A stretch of 64,000 nucleotides of DNA, taken from Hippopus hippopus. Its lineage: Eukaryota > Mollusca > Bivalvia > Cardiida > Cardiidae. Below the pieces are notes generated by a model. The model made no database searches. It was not told where the DNA came from and was given only the letters and a program-made list of their open reading frames with translations. Position numbers and translations under genes: made by a program. The DNA lies in assembly GCA_946811185.2 (NCBI GenBank), contig OX328097.1, forward strand, positions 28,853,627 through 28,917,626. The letters are read 5' to 3'. Position 1 is the first letter of the stretch. Each line of letters opens with the position of its first letter. Shown here piece by piece: positions 63,532 through 64,000 of the stretch.

Positions 63532-63755
63532 TTAACCCTTTACCACACAATCCTGAGTTTTAACAACTCAAAAAGAGAAGGCTTTTGAAAAATTTGTGGG
63601 AAAAGGATAAAATGCTAGTAACCAGCATTTCGCCTTTTCCCCTCTTGTTTTCTACCTAATCAAAGACAAAAATCATAATCTGAGCTACATTTGCCATCAG
63701 CATAATGCTTTCAAATGGGTTAAGTCCAAAATTTTGTTGTTTGGTAAAGAGTTAA
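63532..63755 (+). repeat. Family A element, full length
   Basis: TTAACCCTTTACCACACAAT to TGTTTGGTAAAGAGTTAA; core GCTAGTAACCAGC. Confidence 0.9.
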
Positions 63756-63905
63756 CATTGAGAAGCATTGATGTCATACTGTTATGTGAGAAAAACATGC
63801 TTATTTTTGGTATGGCTTTTTATCTGTATACAATATTGTTGAAGTTTTGGCTACTTGTGGATTGATGACATTGTCTATGCCACTTATTAGTGTCTATGAT
63901 CACTT

Positions 63906-63953
63906 ATTAATAAGACAGTGGAGCCATAACAGGCCATCATGGCCCTCTTGTTT
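63906..63953 (+). repeat. Family E 3'-end fragment
   Basis: AGACAGTGGAGCCATAACAG, GCCATCATGGCCCTCTTGTT: only the terminal hairpin and end of an E2-type element. Confidence 0.7.
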
Positions 63954-64000
63954 TTGTGCTCAGCACCAGTCCTCATTAAACAGTACTCTCAGGTGAGGAA

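Noticed and set aside
44967..64000. Next dynein exon (expected GE.LDP...P.L of AAA5)
   Set aside because: I scanned AG-bounded segments and found none with this block; the exon is presumably beyond the window.

Overview
The window is intron-rich animal DNA and almost certainly comes from a bivalve mollusc. The grounds are a gene spread over many short exons with GT-AG introns, and several repeat classes typical of bivalve genomes: tRNA-headed SINEs, pearl-like elements with internal tandem units, and TTAA-flanked palindromic miniature elements. The species cannot be fixed from sequence alone; a heterodont clam or a dreissenid is the best guess.

The main gene, on the + strand, is an axonemal dynein heavy chain, most like DNAH14. 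Twenty consecutive exons (122-44966) join in frame into about 1,136 codons, covering AAA3, AAA4, the coiled-coil stalk with its microtubule-binding tip, and the first part of AAA5. Neither end of the gene is in the window. AAA1-AAA2 and the tail must lie to the left, and the rest of AAA5, AAA6 and the C-terminal domain to the right. Introns range from 245 bp to at least 19 kb.

A second gene lies on the - strand inside the last (open) dynein intron. It encodes a rhodopsin-family GPCR of 343 residues in two coding exons (61749-60990 and 48533-48262) separated by a 12.5 kb intron. An apparently intact DD34D mariner transposon (33651-34998, with 32-bp terminal repeats and TA target sites) lies in dynein intron 18, also on the - strand.

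Almost everything else is repeat. Family A is a ~225-bp TTAA-flanked element built around a ~56-bp near-perfect palindrome with the centre GCTGGTAACCAGC. I count about 70 copies or fragments, nearly 40 of them in 36.6-51.6 kb, many back to back and sharing one TTAA. Family B is another TTAA element with a GATCAGACTGCAC palindrome. Family C has AGCCATGCTCTG-type termini, and family D is a 251-bp element with long inverted repeats. Family E comprises pearl/Helentron-like elements of 0.3-1.8 kb with internal tandem units and a GGGCCATCATGGCCC hairpin before a CCCTCTTGTTT end. tRNA-derived SINEs, two of them with perfect target-site duplications, several unrelated long palindromes and a few direct duplications complete the picture. 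Nested insertions give a relative chronology and fix element boundaries. In two places a repeat ends within about 25 bp of a splice acceptor.
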